From Anaeramoeba flamelloides (lineage: Eukaryota; Metamonada; Anaeramoebidae): DNA of 64,000 nt. Under the pieces are notes generated by a model. The model ran no database searches. It saw only the letters and a list, made by a program, of their open reading frames with translations, and was not told the DNA's origin. Shown piece after piece: positions 54,295 to 64,000 of this stretch. The DNA is taken from assembly GCA_027625915.1 (NCBI GenBank), contig JANTQA010000012.1:6098501-6162500 (forward strand). Reading direction: 5' to 3'. Position 1 is the stretch's first letter, and each line of letters starts with the position of its first letter. The position numbers were made by a program, and so were the translations under genes.

Positions 54295-55126
54295 TCTTTA
54301 AAGCCGATACTGTTGATTAGTTGGCTTGTTTGTTGGTAATTGCCAATCTCTGTTGATCACTCCCTTTGATTAAGCAAGAATCAATTTTCTCAAATTTAAA
54401 ATATTTGTGATTATGACTTATTATTGGTCAATTGCTAATAGGTGATCTATGTGTAAATTAATGGATCACCACGCTGATTTTTTTTGTTAGAAAATAGTGT
54501 ATTTGCAATAAAGCTATTTTTTTACTTTTGTTCTTTTGCGAAATAGCAGATATTTCGAATTCGTGATTAATAAAATTTTCATTTAAATTAATATTCAAAT
54601 TCGCAAATGAAATATTCTCTAAAAACAAATTATTTATGAAAATTTTAAATTCTATTTATTAAAGACATAAAGATTCTTTTTGTATTTCATTTGTATTTCA
54701 TTTTTTTTTAATTTGCTTGAAAAAAAGAAATTAATATTTGACAATAAAATACGTTTTTTTTTTTTTTTTTGATAGTTCTGTTGCCTTTTTATTTGAAATT
54801 CAATAAAATAATTTTCAATTTATTTTTTCATCATGGAATTTAAATGGTTCATAATTAAATTTATGTGAACCACTTTCTTGAAAAGTATATATTTTTTGGT
54901 ATTTATTTTTGTTTTATATTTTATCAAAGAGTTGTAGCTTCGTTTATCAAACAATAAAATCCAATAAATAATTGACCAATTTCTCCATAAGTAAAAAAAA
55001 CCAAAATATAAAATTTCAGTTTGAATAATTAACAATGTGGATTTACAAATTAATTCTTATAAGATATTAATTGATCATATAATAACAGATATATATATAT
55101 AGATATATATATATATATATATATAT
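54295..55126. other. Intergenic region downstream of the phosphatase gene
   Basis: No gene recognised. It ends in a (TA)n tract at about 55089-55126 into which the next element inserted. Confidence 0.5.
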
Positions 55127-56193
55127 AAACTCAATTCCAAAAAATGGGACACACAAAAAAATTACATTATTATAAATATACTCCAAAATACATGATACTT
55201 GAACTTAAAAACAATAAAAGACCCGAAAATATTTAATTAATACTATTTATATATTTTATAGTAAATTTAAAATTCAATTCGAAAAAAAAAAAAAATAAAA
55301 TAAAAAAAAGTGTGCCCCTATTTTTGGAACACGGTTACCAAAAAATCCATTTTTATTGAAAGAAAAATTAATAAAAACTATTAATAGATTCAGCTTGTCT
55401 TTTGATAACTAAATCTATCCTTTTAAATATAGAGTTTACTAATTATCTTAGGTTTCCCAACTCAAAGTATTTCATACATAAGTGAAAATTTTAATAAATT
55501 CTTTTTCGTTATTTGGTTACAATTTTTCAGTTTAGTATCCATAAATTCCCAATTGGATTTAAATTTGTGGAATTGGGGGTCAAGGGTCCAGAACATTACA
55601 TCCCCGATTTAAGTAAGTTTGAGTTTTTTTTTTTGAGGTATGTGGACAAGCTCCATCCTTTTGGAAAATCCATTTCAACTCACTATATTCTGAATTAGCG
55701 AGTTGAATTTCCTTTAATTTTTTTGATAATATCATTAATAATACATTCAGTATTCACACTTCCATTAATAATAATAAGTTCTGTTTGTAGGCCATGTGCC
55801 CTAACACACCATATCATGATTTTTTTTCAAAAAATTTTTTTCTCGATAAAAAAAGAATCTTTTTTCTTTAGGAGAAAAAAAATTTTTTTTTTGTGATCAG
55901 AATGAAAACTTTTAAATTTCATTTTAAAGTGATTTTGAAGTTTTCGAAAAGTTTTGAAAAAAAAAAAAATTTTTTTGATTTTTTTTTGAATTCTTATAAA
56001 GAATCCAAAAAAAATCAAAACAATTATTGAAAATCAAAAATCAAAAAATAATGAAAAAAAATGATAAATAATTAACTTTAAAATTATTTACATTGATTGT
56101 TAATATCTAATGTTTCTATTTAAGAGTCAAATATCACTTTTCTTGGAATTAAATTGATTTTGAAGGTGTGCCCCCATTTTTGGAATTGAGTTT
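55127..56193 (-). mobile_element. Decayed Tc1-like DNA transposon (about 1.07 kb)
   Basis: Terminal inverted repeats AAACTCAATTCCAAAAA (left) and TTTTTGGAATTGAGTTT (right), continuing into GGG-CACAC, flanked by TA-rich DNA on both sides. A secondary copy of the end (GTGTGCCCCTATTTTTGGAA) lies at about 55311, a subterminal repeat. The interior holds minus-strand Tc1 transposase remnants (55510-55830). The size is shorter than an intact Tc1 element. Confidence 0.85.
55510..55830 (-). pseudogene. Tc1 transposase catalytic-domain remnant
   Basis: In the three minus-strand frames the ordered Tc1 catalytic motifs remain visible: a MVWC...GLQTELIIINGSVNTE block (the MVWGxI...G region), FQKDGACPHTSKKKTQTYL (second Asp of the DDE triad, canonical FQQDGAPCHTSK) and PNSTNLNPIGNLW (third acidic region, canonical PNSPDLNPIENLW, here with Glu changed to Gly). 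Frames shift between motifs, an internal stop is present, and the third catalytic acid appears lost, so it is dead. No N-terminal DNA-binding domain is recognisable. Confidence 0.85.
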
Positions 56194-56204
56194 ATATATA
56201 TATA

Positions 56205-57165
56205 CTATTTTCCTGTTAGGGTTCCAATTGCGGTAAGTGGATTACTTATGTTTAAAGAGTTTGAATAGATATTAGAAGAGAAAAAAATATTTTTAGAAAT
56301 TTCAAAATAAAAATCATTTGTTCATATTTTGCACTTTTACAGTCTTTCCAAGGCTACCATAAAATTCAAAATAAAATACAATTGAATTTTCTATTCTTAT
56401 TTTCCATTTTCAAAAAATTTGGAAATAAGAGTTATTATATAAAAATAAAAATTTCAATAAATGAGCTATTATTCAAATTTTTGGAACTCAAAAAAAAAAA
56501 AGATTTGAAGATTCATGAAGCACTTAAAAATATTGTTCAAAAATGGTCAAATTTTAAAGATCAGTAAATATTGATATTTTTTTGACATATTTCTGCTGAT
56601 AAAATTTAATTTTCATGGGATGGTGATTATTTTTTTTTCGATTTTCCAAAATTTGAATAATAGTTTATTTATAAAAATATTTATTTTTATATAATAACTC
56701 TTATTTCCAAATTTTTTGAAAATGGAAAATAAGAATAGAAAATTCAATTGTATTTTATTTTGAATTTTTTGGTAGCCTTCGAACGGCTGTACTTTTTTTT
56801 TTCAAATTTTTTAAAGACAAATAATTCAGTTACAATTTTTTTTTCTTAAATCAAGGCCGTCAATTATTTGGTATAAAAGTGTTCTTCTAAGGTTATTGAA
56901 ACAGTTAAAATGATTTTAGAGAAATGATATTTATTTCTATAGGGATTTTTATTTAATATTAAATTGAAGATAAAAATGAACTTTGTTGTTTTCTCAATGG
57001 GAAACTTAGAATTTGAGTTTTTCTATTTTTCAGAAAATCTATTGATTTATTAGTTTTATTACATACATGATATTAACAGGTATTGGGTTAGACGTATATT
57101 ATACTACTTATTTCTCATTCTTTCCCAAGAGATCAATTTAAAAAAATAATTGATATTTCTAGAAA
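56205..57165 (+). repeat. Dispersed repeat J, copy 2 (interrupted)
   Basis: Aligns with 46127-46615; interrupted at 56351-56778 by a terminal-repeat element. It abuts the Tc1-like transposon on its left. Confidence 0.6.
56351..56778. mobile_element. 428-bp element with ~100-bp near-perfect inverted ends
   Basis: Arms 56351-56450 and about 56680-56778 both begin AGGCTACCA and match over about 98 bases with a single mismatch (T/A near the tip). The interior includes a 61-codon frame (56382-56567) with no recognisable motif. It is absent from the paralogous repeat at 46127-46615, so it is an insertion. The superfamily is unassigned. Confidence 0.8.
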
Positions 57166-57299
57166 TGCTGGGAATACTAAACTGGAAATTAGTTAATAAG
57201 TTTGTTGGCTTATTGATATCTATTAAAATCGTTCAGAAACTATTGTAAAATCTATGATAAATAGAAAATTCCTTTTCTATTACATATTTTCCTTTATAT

Positions 57300-57680
57300 G
57301 ACAAGATTTTATCGTCGTATGATAATCCATTACAAAAAATGAAAATTTATAATAGAACAAAAATTTCAACTAAAGAATAAAATAACAAAGATATTATTCT
57401 GATTATTGATGTCAATTTGAATTAAATCTGTAATCAAAATTGTTAGTATTTTCTTTTATTAATTTACATTCCTATAAAAAATGATCAATATCTTCTATAA
57501 TTCCTAGGTTAAAATATATTTTATATAAATTACAAGATTTTGTTTTTATTTTGTTTCCTATCATAAACATAAACACATCTATCGAGTTAGTTGGTGAGGT
57601 TGTTTAATTTTAATATTGGAGTAGAATCTGATATTATATATAGATATTCATTGTTTGATAATTTTAAAATTCGAGAAATA
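57300..57680 (-). mobile_element. 5'-truncated LINE 3' fragment, diverged
   Basis: It resembles 34140-34340 of the full LINE and 62820-63190: shared order of AAATTACAAGATTTT, ATAAACA...ATCTAT and TTTTAATATTGRAGT blocks. It covers only the zinc-knuckle region and 3' end of ORF2. No frame is open. Confidence 0.55.
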
Positions 57681-57692
57681 AAAAGAAAGTTT

Positions 57693-57850
57693 GGTGTTAG
57701 TTTCACTTTTAAGATATAAAATGTCAACAGAATTTAAAGTGCAAAAAAATCTTTAATTAAGGACATTTTTTGAAATTTTCTTGCACAATTTATTTGAGCA
57801 AAATACGAATTTTGTTCTTTAAGTTGGTCTTTTTTTACTGGAATTTCGTT
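57693..57850. mobile_element. MITE family B, truncated copy
   Basis: The left end GTTAGTTTCACTTTTAAG and the AAAAAAATCTTTAATTAAGG interior match family B; the right terminus is degraded. It lies immediately next to the LINE fragment. Confidence 0.6.
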
Positions 57851-59258
57851 CATTGGCTATTTCTTAATTACAGAATTGGTGATAATAGCATTTCTTTTTA
57901 TATATTCAAATTAAGGGTTATTCAATTTTTCATAATTTAAAAGAATTGAGGAAAATAAAATATTTGCCCTGGTTATTTTGTAATCAAGAAAATCGTCTTT
58001 ATTTTTTAATTTATTTTTTTTTATTCAAAAAATTCATAGATTTTCGGAACTTCAATAATAAAAAAAAAAAAAAATGGTACTAGGGGGGTACTCAAAAGTA
58101 GCCTCGGGTATTATACAAATCATATTTTTCTTTTATTTTTTAATTTTAAGAAGCTGGCCATTTTTATTAAAATTTGTTCAAAATTTAAAAGAATTTTTTT
58201 TGTGTTTAGTATACCCCGTATACTTTATAAATCGTTCAGTTTAATAATTTGTAAGATAAAGGTTTTTAATATTCTTTCATATATTTTTGTATTTTAAATA
58301 AATGGTGGAAAGTTCTTCAAGGTTCAAAAAAGGTGGAAAAATAATAATTTTAATAATATAAATTAATAATTTTAATTAAATTTTTGAAAGTTATTCAAAA
58401 GATAAATATTTATTTACATTCAAAAAACATGAAACTCTGATTCAGATAACCCATAAGACAAAAAGTTTTTATAATTGAAACTTTTAAAAATTTTAGTTGT
58501 TAAAACTTTTAAATTGAAAATTATTGGGTTTTAATATTTTAATTACAGTTTGCTAAATAAATGGTTTTGGTATAAACAAATATATTTTTTTCAAACTTTT
58601 ACTGTTATTTTTTCAAAAAAGTGTTTTTATAAGTGTTGTTTTCCAACTTTTTTGATATTCTTTTGGGCTTTTTGTTGTTGTTAAAATGAAAAGTTTTCAG
58701 GGATGTGTTTATCTTTAAAAAGGAAGTCTGTCTTGGCAATAATATGTCAATCTCCAAGTAATAGTAAAAGAAATTTTTTTCAAAGATCCTCAAAATAATT
58801 TTTCTTTCAATTATAACTTATAATTGAAAGAAAAATTGAAAGATCATGAAATAATCAATGAAAACTGATCTTTTGAGAGATTTTATTTGCTCTCATTATG
58901 CAAATTGTTGAAAAAGAATTGATTTTGAATTAATTTGGTTATTTAGCATGTTCTTGTCTAATTTTAATCAAATAAAATATAGTCTAATTAAAATTTGATT
59001 CAATATGAAATATTTCTTTCACCGAGGATTCTTATCTCATCTAATGGATCCAAAAAAGAACCAAATAAATAAATAAAATCATCCAATTTCAAGATATGAT
59101 TTGAAGACTAACAACTAAAGGTAAAATAGGAAATTCAAATGAATTTTTGGTTCATTGAATTTCTAAAAAAACTTTGAAGAAATTTAATATTTCATTTTTT
59201 TGTTAATACGTGTAGAGATATCAGTCAAAAAGTTTTTAAGAAATCCTTTTTATCCTTT
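57851..59258. other. Intergenic region
   Basis: No gene recognised. A GGTACTAGGGGGGTACTC palindrome-like motif lies at 58077-58094. Confidence 0.4.
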
Positions 59259-59552
59259 TTATAGTTTTTTTTTTTGGTATTGATTCAAATTGAAAGACTT
59301 GGTTATTGAGGATTTTGTTGTTGTTTTTTTTAAATTTGCTTCAATTAAATTTCTTCTATGAGGAGATTGGTCTTGAAGGTTGTAGAAAAACACTTGGGGG
59401 GTATGATCTCTTGTAAATATTGTTTGATTTGAATTAGAGTAAACTGAACTGTATTTTTCAATTAAAACAAAATAATAACAAAAAACAACAGTTATTGAAA
59501 AAAGGAAAACTAGTTTTTTACAATTAAAAACAACATTTATTTCAAAAACCAT
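59259..59552 (-). CDS. Possible small single-pass membrane protein
   Basis: A 97-codon frame with ATG at 59550-59552. One hydrophobic segment (residues about 13-30, VFLFSITVVFCYYFVLI) follows a short start and precedes a hydrophilic, basic tail (QTIFTRDHTPQVFFYN, then a Lys/Thr/Ser-rich end), the layout of a type II membrane protein. The base composition is less AT-skewed than its surroundings, which hints at real coding. No homologue is recognised and no clear splice site extends it, so it may be a chance frame. Confidence 0.3.
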   Translation of the reverse strand: MVFEINVVFNCKKLVFLFSITVVFCYYFVLIEKYSSVYSNSNQTIFTRDHTPQVFFYNLQDQSPHRRNLIEANLKKTTTKSSITKSFNLNQYQKKKL

Positions 59553-60062
59553 ACGAAAAATTTTTAAAAAACAAAAACGTCAACACGGGTTATTGAACAA
59601 ACTGTACTTTCAAAACAATAAAGTGTTGTAAACTATCATGTATAAGTGTTTTTTGTGTTAAACTTGTTAAAAGTTCATAATTTGAGAGAATTTTTCTCTT
59701 CAGGAAATGGGTTTAAGTTCTCAAAAAACTTCAACAAATCTTTTCCTTCTTTCCTTCTAAACTAAATGCTTATAAAACAAAAGAAGAAAACTAAAATAAT
59801 CTAATTTATGTCTAAGATTCGAATCAAACCCCCTTTTATAAAACCCAAACAAAGAAGGGTAAATCCACTAATTACCTTTAAAATTTTTTATTTTTTTTCT
59901 TTTTGTCTTTTTTTTAAAAATTTATTTTTAAAAAACTTTTATCTTCCACTAAATGTGTTTATAATTTGGTTGGCTTAATGTCAATTCAACACCCTGATCT
60001 CTTTGTTCTCTTTTCAAATAACCCAATGTTCAACACCTTTTTTCTTATCTAACAAACCCACG
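59553..60062. other. Upstream region of the next gene
   Basis: No gene; T-rich tracts near 59881-59940 probably form part of the promoter or leader of the gene at 60063. Confidence 0.45.
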
Positions 60063-60951
60063 ATGGACGTGGTAAACATTTTTGCCTTTTTCCTAACAGT
60101 CTTTGTCCAGTACATAAAGATCCTCAAAAGAGTTGGAATCAAAGAGTCACTATTCATTCTGTTTCAATCGCGGCCAGTACAAATTTCTCAAGTTAAATCT
60201 GTTCTTCTTCAAGAAAAAACACCTTCGCTTCAAATTAATGAATTTATCCCAAATTGTCACTACCAACATTTAAGGCTTTCTAATGGGTACGAAACTATTT
60301 CTTCCTTCTCTTTTTTTTTAATTTTTTTTAAATTTTTTTATGTTTTTTTTATTTGAAAAAAAAAATCTTTCTTTGTTATTTTTTCTAATTTTTTTTTTTT
60401 TTCTTTGGTTTTTCTTTTTTTTAATTTTTCTTTGATTTTTATTTTTTTAATCTAACAAAAGAGCAAAAAAATTACTTACAACCGAAAATGCAGGCGGGAA
60501 TTCCATTATTAGTGAGTCAATGTCCTTTGAAGTGCTTAAGCGGCTATTTGGAGCAAAGCTTATTGCGACCGAAATGGAGATCGAATACAAGATCCCGAAT
60601 GTGCCGATCACAGACTATATCATCCAAGTTGAAGAAACAAAAATTGGGGTTTCTGTGACGCGATCGATGAAATGGCCATCAACTTCCAAGTACACAAAGT
60701 TAGATGCCCATAAATTACTTAAAAGAAAGCTTTCTGGGGTAATTAAATCAAACACCAACTTGAAAAAGCCTTACTTTGAAAAACAAATTCTCCACATTTG
60801 GTCTCCAAGCGCAAGCGTTACAGAAATTCTCTCCCAGGTTTGGCAGAATGAAATTAATGACGATTTGAAATCCAACACTTTTGTTTTGATAACAACTGCA
60901 GAAAAAAATGCAGACTGGATCTTTTGGAACATCTATCAGAAAAAAAATTAA
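60063..60951 (+). CDS. Conserved eukaryotic protein of unknown function (AAC4-like)
   Basis: Exons 60063-60286 and 60462-60951 join across a 175-bp intron (GTACGA...AAAAG, phase 2), giving 237 residues. The join reads LRLSNG then AKKLLTTENAGGNSIISES, followed by SFEVLKRLFGAKL, EMEIEY, GVSVTRSMKW, KKPYFEKQILHIW and NTFVLITTAE. As I recall, these blocks mark a conserved single-domain family found in slime moulds (Dictyostelium AAC-rich clone AAC4), oomycetes and other protists, whose biochemical role is not established. A hydrophobic N-terminal stretch (residues about 5-20) could be a membrane or targeting segment. An earlier acceptor-like AG at 60492-60493 breaks the frame and deletes the conserved GGN lead-in, so the upstream acceptor is preferred. 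Base composition of both exons is clearly coding-like compared with flanks. Confidence 0.82.
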
Positions 60952-62594
60952 ATCTTTATTACAAATGTTTTTTTTCTTTACTTGTTTTTTGTTTTTTTTT
61001 TTTTTGAAATTTTGTTTTGATAGTTTTTCATTTTGGATCTTTAATTTCTGCGGGGTTATCTTATTATTTTCTTCATTCAATCTAAGTTCGATTAACATAA
61101 CTTTTACATGTGTTTTCTATTTTGGTGCCTGAACGAGATTTTGAGAAAAATTCAAATGCCAAAAGTAACTTTTTGTTTTGTAAAATAACAATTTGGGAAA
61201 AAAGTGAAACAGTGAAAAAAAAGTCCAACACAATTTTTAATTGGGAAAATTAAAATACAACCTGAAAATAAAAAATAAGATGTATTAATAAAAGATAAAA
61301 TAAATAATCAAAGACAAAATGGAGAATTTCGCTCAATAAATGGTTTTTTTAATACAGTCTTTTGTTATGGGATTTTTCGTTGATTGATCAATGATTAAAA
61401 AATTGTTCCAAAAATTGACAATTTTTGAGATCTCCTCAACTACTCATTTTATTTCGATCAAAAAGGTAGATACTTAATTTTTTGTTGTTTTGGTTGAAAA
61501 TATTATAATGAATTATTCTTTGAAGTTAATTTGTTTCGTATTTTAATTGATTTTACTTTTCATTTTTCAAAAAGTTTCCCTATTAAAATGGAGTGTTGAA
61601 CTTATTTTCCCTATTGCACTTTTTTTTACTGAACGATGGGAGGACAATTCATAAACTTAATTTTTGAGATATTAAATTAGAAACGAGATCATAAGATAAA
61701 TACAACATTCTAAAAATTTAAGTACTTTTTTTTTTTATTATTTTGTCAGTATTCAAACTTTTTATAAGTTTTCTATTTTAATATGTCCTTACTACCCAAA
61801 AAACACAAAAAATGGAAAACTGATCAAATACTTTCCATTAAAAAAATTAAAAAAATCTAAATGAAAAAATTAAATAAAATAAAGTTTCAATTTAACTTTT
61901 TCTTGAAAAAATTTTTTGCCAAAATTATTGAATTCAAAGTTGAAATTACATATATTTTTAGAGACACTATCTTGTTTTAACTCATTTACTAAAACAAATT
62001 CTAAATTATGGGAATTTTATTTTCACAAAAGGGACTAATTTGGCCTTCAAATGCTTTTTTTATTTTTAAATGGTGAAATTTAAAAAAAAGTTATTTAAAA
62101 AAGAATAACTCTCTGGGAAAATAACTCAATTTCATATATTAACTTAGTCTTTGATTTCAAGCTTTTCTGAACAGTAATTTTTCAAAAAAAATAATAAAAA
62201 AAGTGCTAGTAATTTCAAAAAATATTTTTGATATTCAAAAAGTTGATAGTGTTTTGATTCGAGATAAAAATTATCCCAGTGGTTAATTGAATTAAGTTAT
62301 AAATAGAGATTTCGAAAAATATTAATCAGAAAAAAATAGTGCTGAATTTTATTAAGGACATATGGGGATAACCTTTCTAAAAAATAGCACGTTTCTTCCA
62401 ACCCCCCCACATTTAAGATTTTACCCCCACCTTTTGAAAATAGACCACTTGATAAAAAAATAATTCAGAAAAAGTTTTCACTTATTAAAACGTCAGTGTC
62501 ATGCATTGTATTTTTTCCACTAATTTACTGAATTATAATAAATTGAAAATTTTATTTTTTTTTATTTTGAAGGGAGTAAATTAATTTCCAATAA
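60952..62594. other. Intergenic region
   Basis: No gene recognised. Two C-runs (62402-62408 and 62424-62428) stand out in otherwise AT-rich DNA. Confidence 0.5.
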
Positions 62595-62705
62595 GTTCAT
62601 TAGGTTTTCCAGGATTTTAAAGAATTGAGTAAAACTTAGGTCCTCTACGGACACTTTTCGTTAGGTTTTCCAGAATTTAAAAGAATTGAGTGAAATCTTA
62701 GATTT
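62595..62705 (+). repeat. Two direct ~42-bp repeats
   Basis: TTAGGTTTTCCAG then AATTGAGT blocks recur at about 62600-62642 and 62660-62703 with a few substitutions, separated by about 20 bp. The CGTTAGGTTTT core also occurs at about 19852 in the flipped array. Confidence 0.65.
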
Positions 62706-62819
62706 TTCTGTTTTCTTGTGAATTCTCGAAAACAACCGTTAGCTTTTTTTTTTAATTTCTCAAATTAACAAAAAGCTAGGCACCTGGCAGTACTCTACGG
62801 CACTTAACAGCAATCCCCT

Positions 62820-63190
62820 AATTTCTAAATTTGTGTTTAGAAATTTTAATGAAGAATCAGAATTTTCTTTATTATAAACCAAAGACGATATAAATAATGA
62901 GTTTTTATTTTGTTTAATATCAAAGATAATATTCTTTTTGTTTTTGCTAATTTAGATTAAATCTTTAATCCAAATTGTTCTTTTTTTTTTTCTTTCATAG
63001 AATACATAGTCCCGATAAAAATACTTGATATCTTCATCTGATTTCTAGATTAAATTTTTTTTGTAGAAATTACAAGATTTTACTTTGTTTTTTATATTTA
63101 TCTTAAAACGAGAATATCTATTTGACAATTTGTGAAAGTTCTTAGTTTTAATATTGAAGTTGAATCCTTCCATTTCAAAACTTTACAATT
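62820..63190 (-). mobile_element. 5'-truncated LINE 3' fragment with stem-loop
   Basis: Related to 33978-34340: it keeps the 3' stem-loop (62820-62845, stem AATTTCTAAA with TTTAGAAATT, loop TTTGTG) and diverged zinc-knuckle-proximal sequence (GAATATCTATTTGACAATTT and TTTAATATTGAAGTTGAATCC in part). No open frame. Confidence 0.65.
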
Positions 63191-63252
63191 ATTTATGAAA
63201 ATACCTTTTCCAACCCCCCCAAAAAAGATTGTATATTATAACCAAAAAAATA

Positions 63253-63335
63253 CAGTCAGTTCCACTTTTAAGACACAAACTTTCAACGAAATTTAAGGCA
63301 TAAAAAAAATCTCAAATTAAAGCACATTTATTGGA
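63253..63335 (+). mobile_element. MITE family B, left half only
   Basis: TA precedes CAGTCAGTTCCACTTTTAAG; the match continues through CAACGAAATTTAAGGCA and AAATCTCAAATTAAAGCACA to about 63330, then stops. The right arm is missing. Confidence 0.75.
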
Positions 63336-63596
63336 AACTAGATTAATAAGTTAGAAAAAATCAAAAAAATAATAAATAATAATAAAAAACTTTTAAGAAA
63401 AAGAAAATAAAATTAAAATTAAAATTAAAATAAATTAAAATAGTATAATACTATAATAGGTATAAATTAAAAAAAAGTAAAACAAATATAATAATAATAT
63501 TAATAATAATAAAGTTCTAATAAAGTTTACGATGTATATGAAAAAAATATTATTGGGATGAAAGAAATAAAATTTTTGTAAATAAATAATACAAAA
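63336..63596. other. Simple-sequence AT-rich stretch
   Basis: Tandem AAAATT units near 63410-63435 and AAT units near 63490-63512; no gene. Confidence 0.6.
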
Positions 63597-63805
63597 TTAT
63601 AAAAATAAATCTGATTTGCAAAGTATTTTTCGAAGAATTGTGTCAGAAACTGATTTAAAAATTTTATTTATATTATCTGTATTAATGGCGCATGTTTCAT
63701 ATTGATATACTTTTCGATCAAAATCTTCTTCATTCATTTCAGATTTAGATGCATCAAGAAATTTATTTTTAAGAAATTCAACTGCCTTTTCATAATTTAA
63801 ACCAC
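63597..63805 (-). CDS. Last exon of a second G-protein alpha subunit
   Basis: Acceptor CAAAG at 63806-63810 and then phase-1 continuation into GGLNYEKAVEFLKNKF, TCAINTDNI, FKSVSDTIL and a terminal SDLFL with TAA at 63597-63599. It lines up residue for residue with the last exon of the G-alpha at 12927-13132, with the same intron position and phase, so the two genes are paralogues. The TCAI motif is the guanine-contact loop and the last residues form the receptor-binding C-terminus, which differs between the paralogues (SGIII versus SDLFL) and would give different receptor coupling. Upstream exons lie beyond the right edge; at least 190 bp of intron is visible. Confidence 0.88.
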
Positions 63806-64000
63806 CTTTGAATATAAAAAAATTATTCATATTATAAAATGAATTTTATGTATTATCGACAAGAAAAAGAAAAAAAAAGTTATATTCTTTAAAAATAATT
63901 AAATTATCTTGTTAGTTATTCTAAAAACAAATAACAAAGTTTTGGAATTATGATAATTTGGTATTATTACGATCTGGTATGTTGTGGAACATATCCAAAT
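63806..64000 (-). other. Part of an intron of the second G-alpha gene
   Basis: AT-rich sequence upstream of the acceptor up to the window edge; no further G-alpha coding seen. Confidence 0.6.

Noticed and set aside
59810-59830. tRNA B-box-like GATTCGAATC
   Set aside because: No A box or cloverleaf could be folded around it.
60494-60500. Acceptor at 60492-60493 for the AAC4-like gene
   Set aside because: It gives a frame with an early stop and removes the NAGG lead-in; the acceptor at 60460-60461 keeps the frame.

Overview
The window is a nuclear chromosome segment from an AT-rich, intron-bearing protist. Evidence: genes split by GT-AG introns, asparagine-rich protein tracts, long homopolymers and microsatellites, wide gene-poor spaces, and a eukaryotic repertoire (heterotrimeric G-protein alpha subunits, RGS protein, BTB-BACK protein, USP5-type deubiquitinase, organellar Lon protease, NIF/Dullard-type phosphatase). 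The standard genetic code fits, and every gene whose end I can place stops at TAA. An amoeboid or anaerobic protist with a repeat-laden genome (an Anaeramoeba-like or amoebozoan organism) would fit, but no sequence here fixes the taxon.

Layout: a 3'-truncated BTB-BACK gene (1-787, minus); a large recent inverted duplication with a MITE (2.7-4.3 kb); a complete five-exon G-alpha gene (5.7-13.1 kb, plus) with two introns of about 3 kb; an organellar Lon protease (14.8-18.1 kb, minus); a repeat-rich stretch (18.2-22.6 kb); a USP5-like deubiquitinase (22.8-25.7 kb, minus); a dispersed repeat carrying a nested short element (26-26.8 kb); a 1390-residue Asn-rich protein resembling the GSAP/Pigeon family (27.6-31.7 kb, minus); a MITE with a 22-G run (32.6-33.1 kb); a full-length, decayed 6.3-kb LINE (33.9-40.2 kb, minus) with a 15-bp target duplication, itself hit by a Tc1/mariner-type MITE; an RGS-DUF547 gene (43.9-49.7 kb, minus) head-to-head with a CTDNEP1/Dullard-like phosphatase gene (49.9-54.3 kb, plus); a mobile-element cluster (55-57.9 kb); a conserved eukaryotic protein of unknown function (60.1-61.0 kb, plus); and the last exon of a second G-alpha gene (63.6-63.8 kb, minus) leaving the window.

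Together: two G-alpha genes and one RGS gene lie within 58 kb, so heterotrimeric G-protein signalling is the visible functional theme; Lon, USP5 and the phosphatase are housekeeping-type genes. Introns are of two kinds: 120-280 bp ones, and four of 2.2-3.7 kb, two of which visibly contain dispersed repeats or transposon pieces. Exon joins were worked out by hand from splice dinucleotides, phase and family conservation; they are inferences that RNA data would test.
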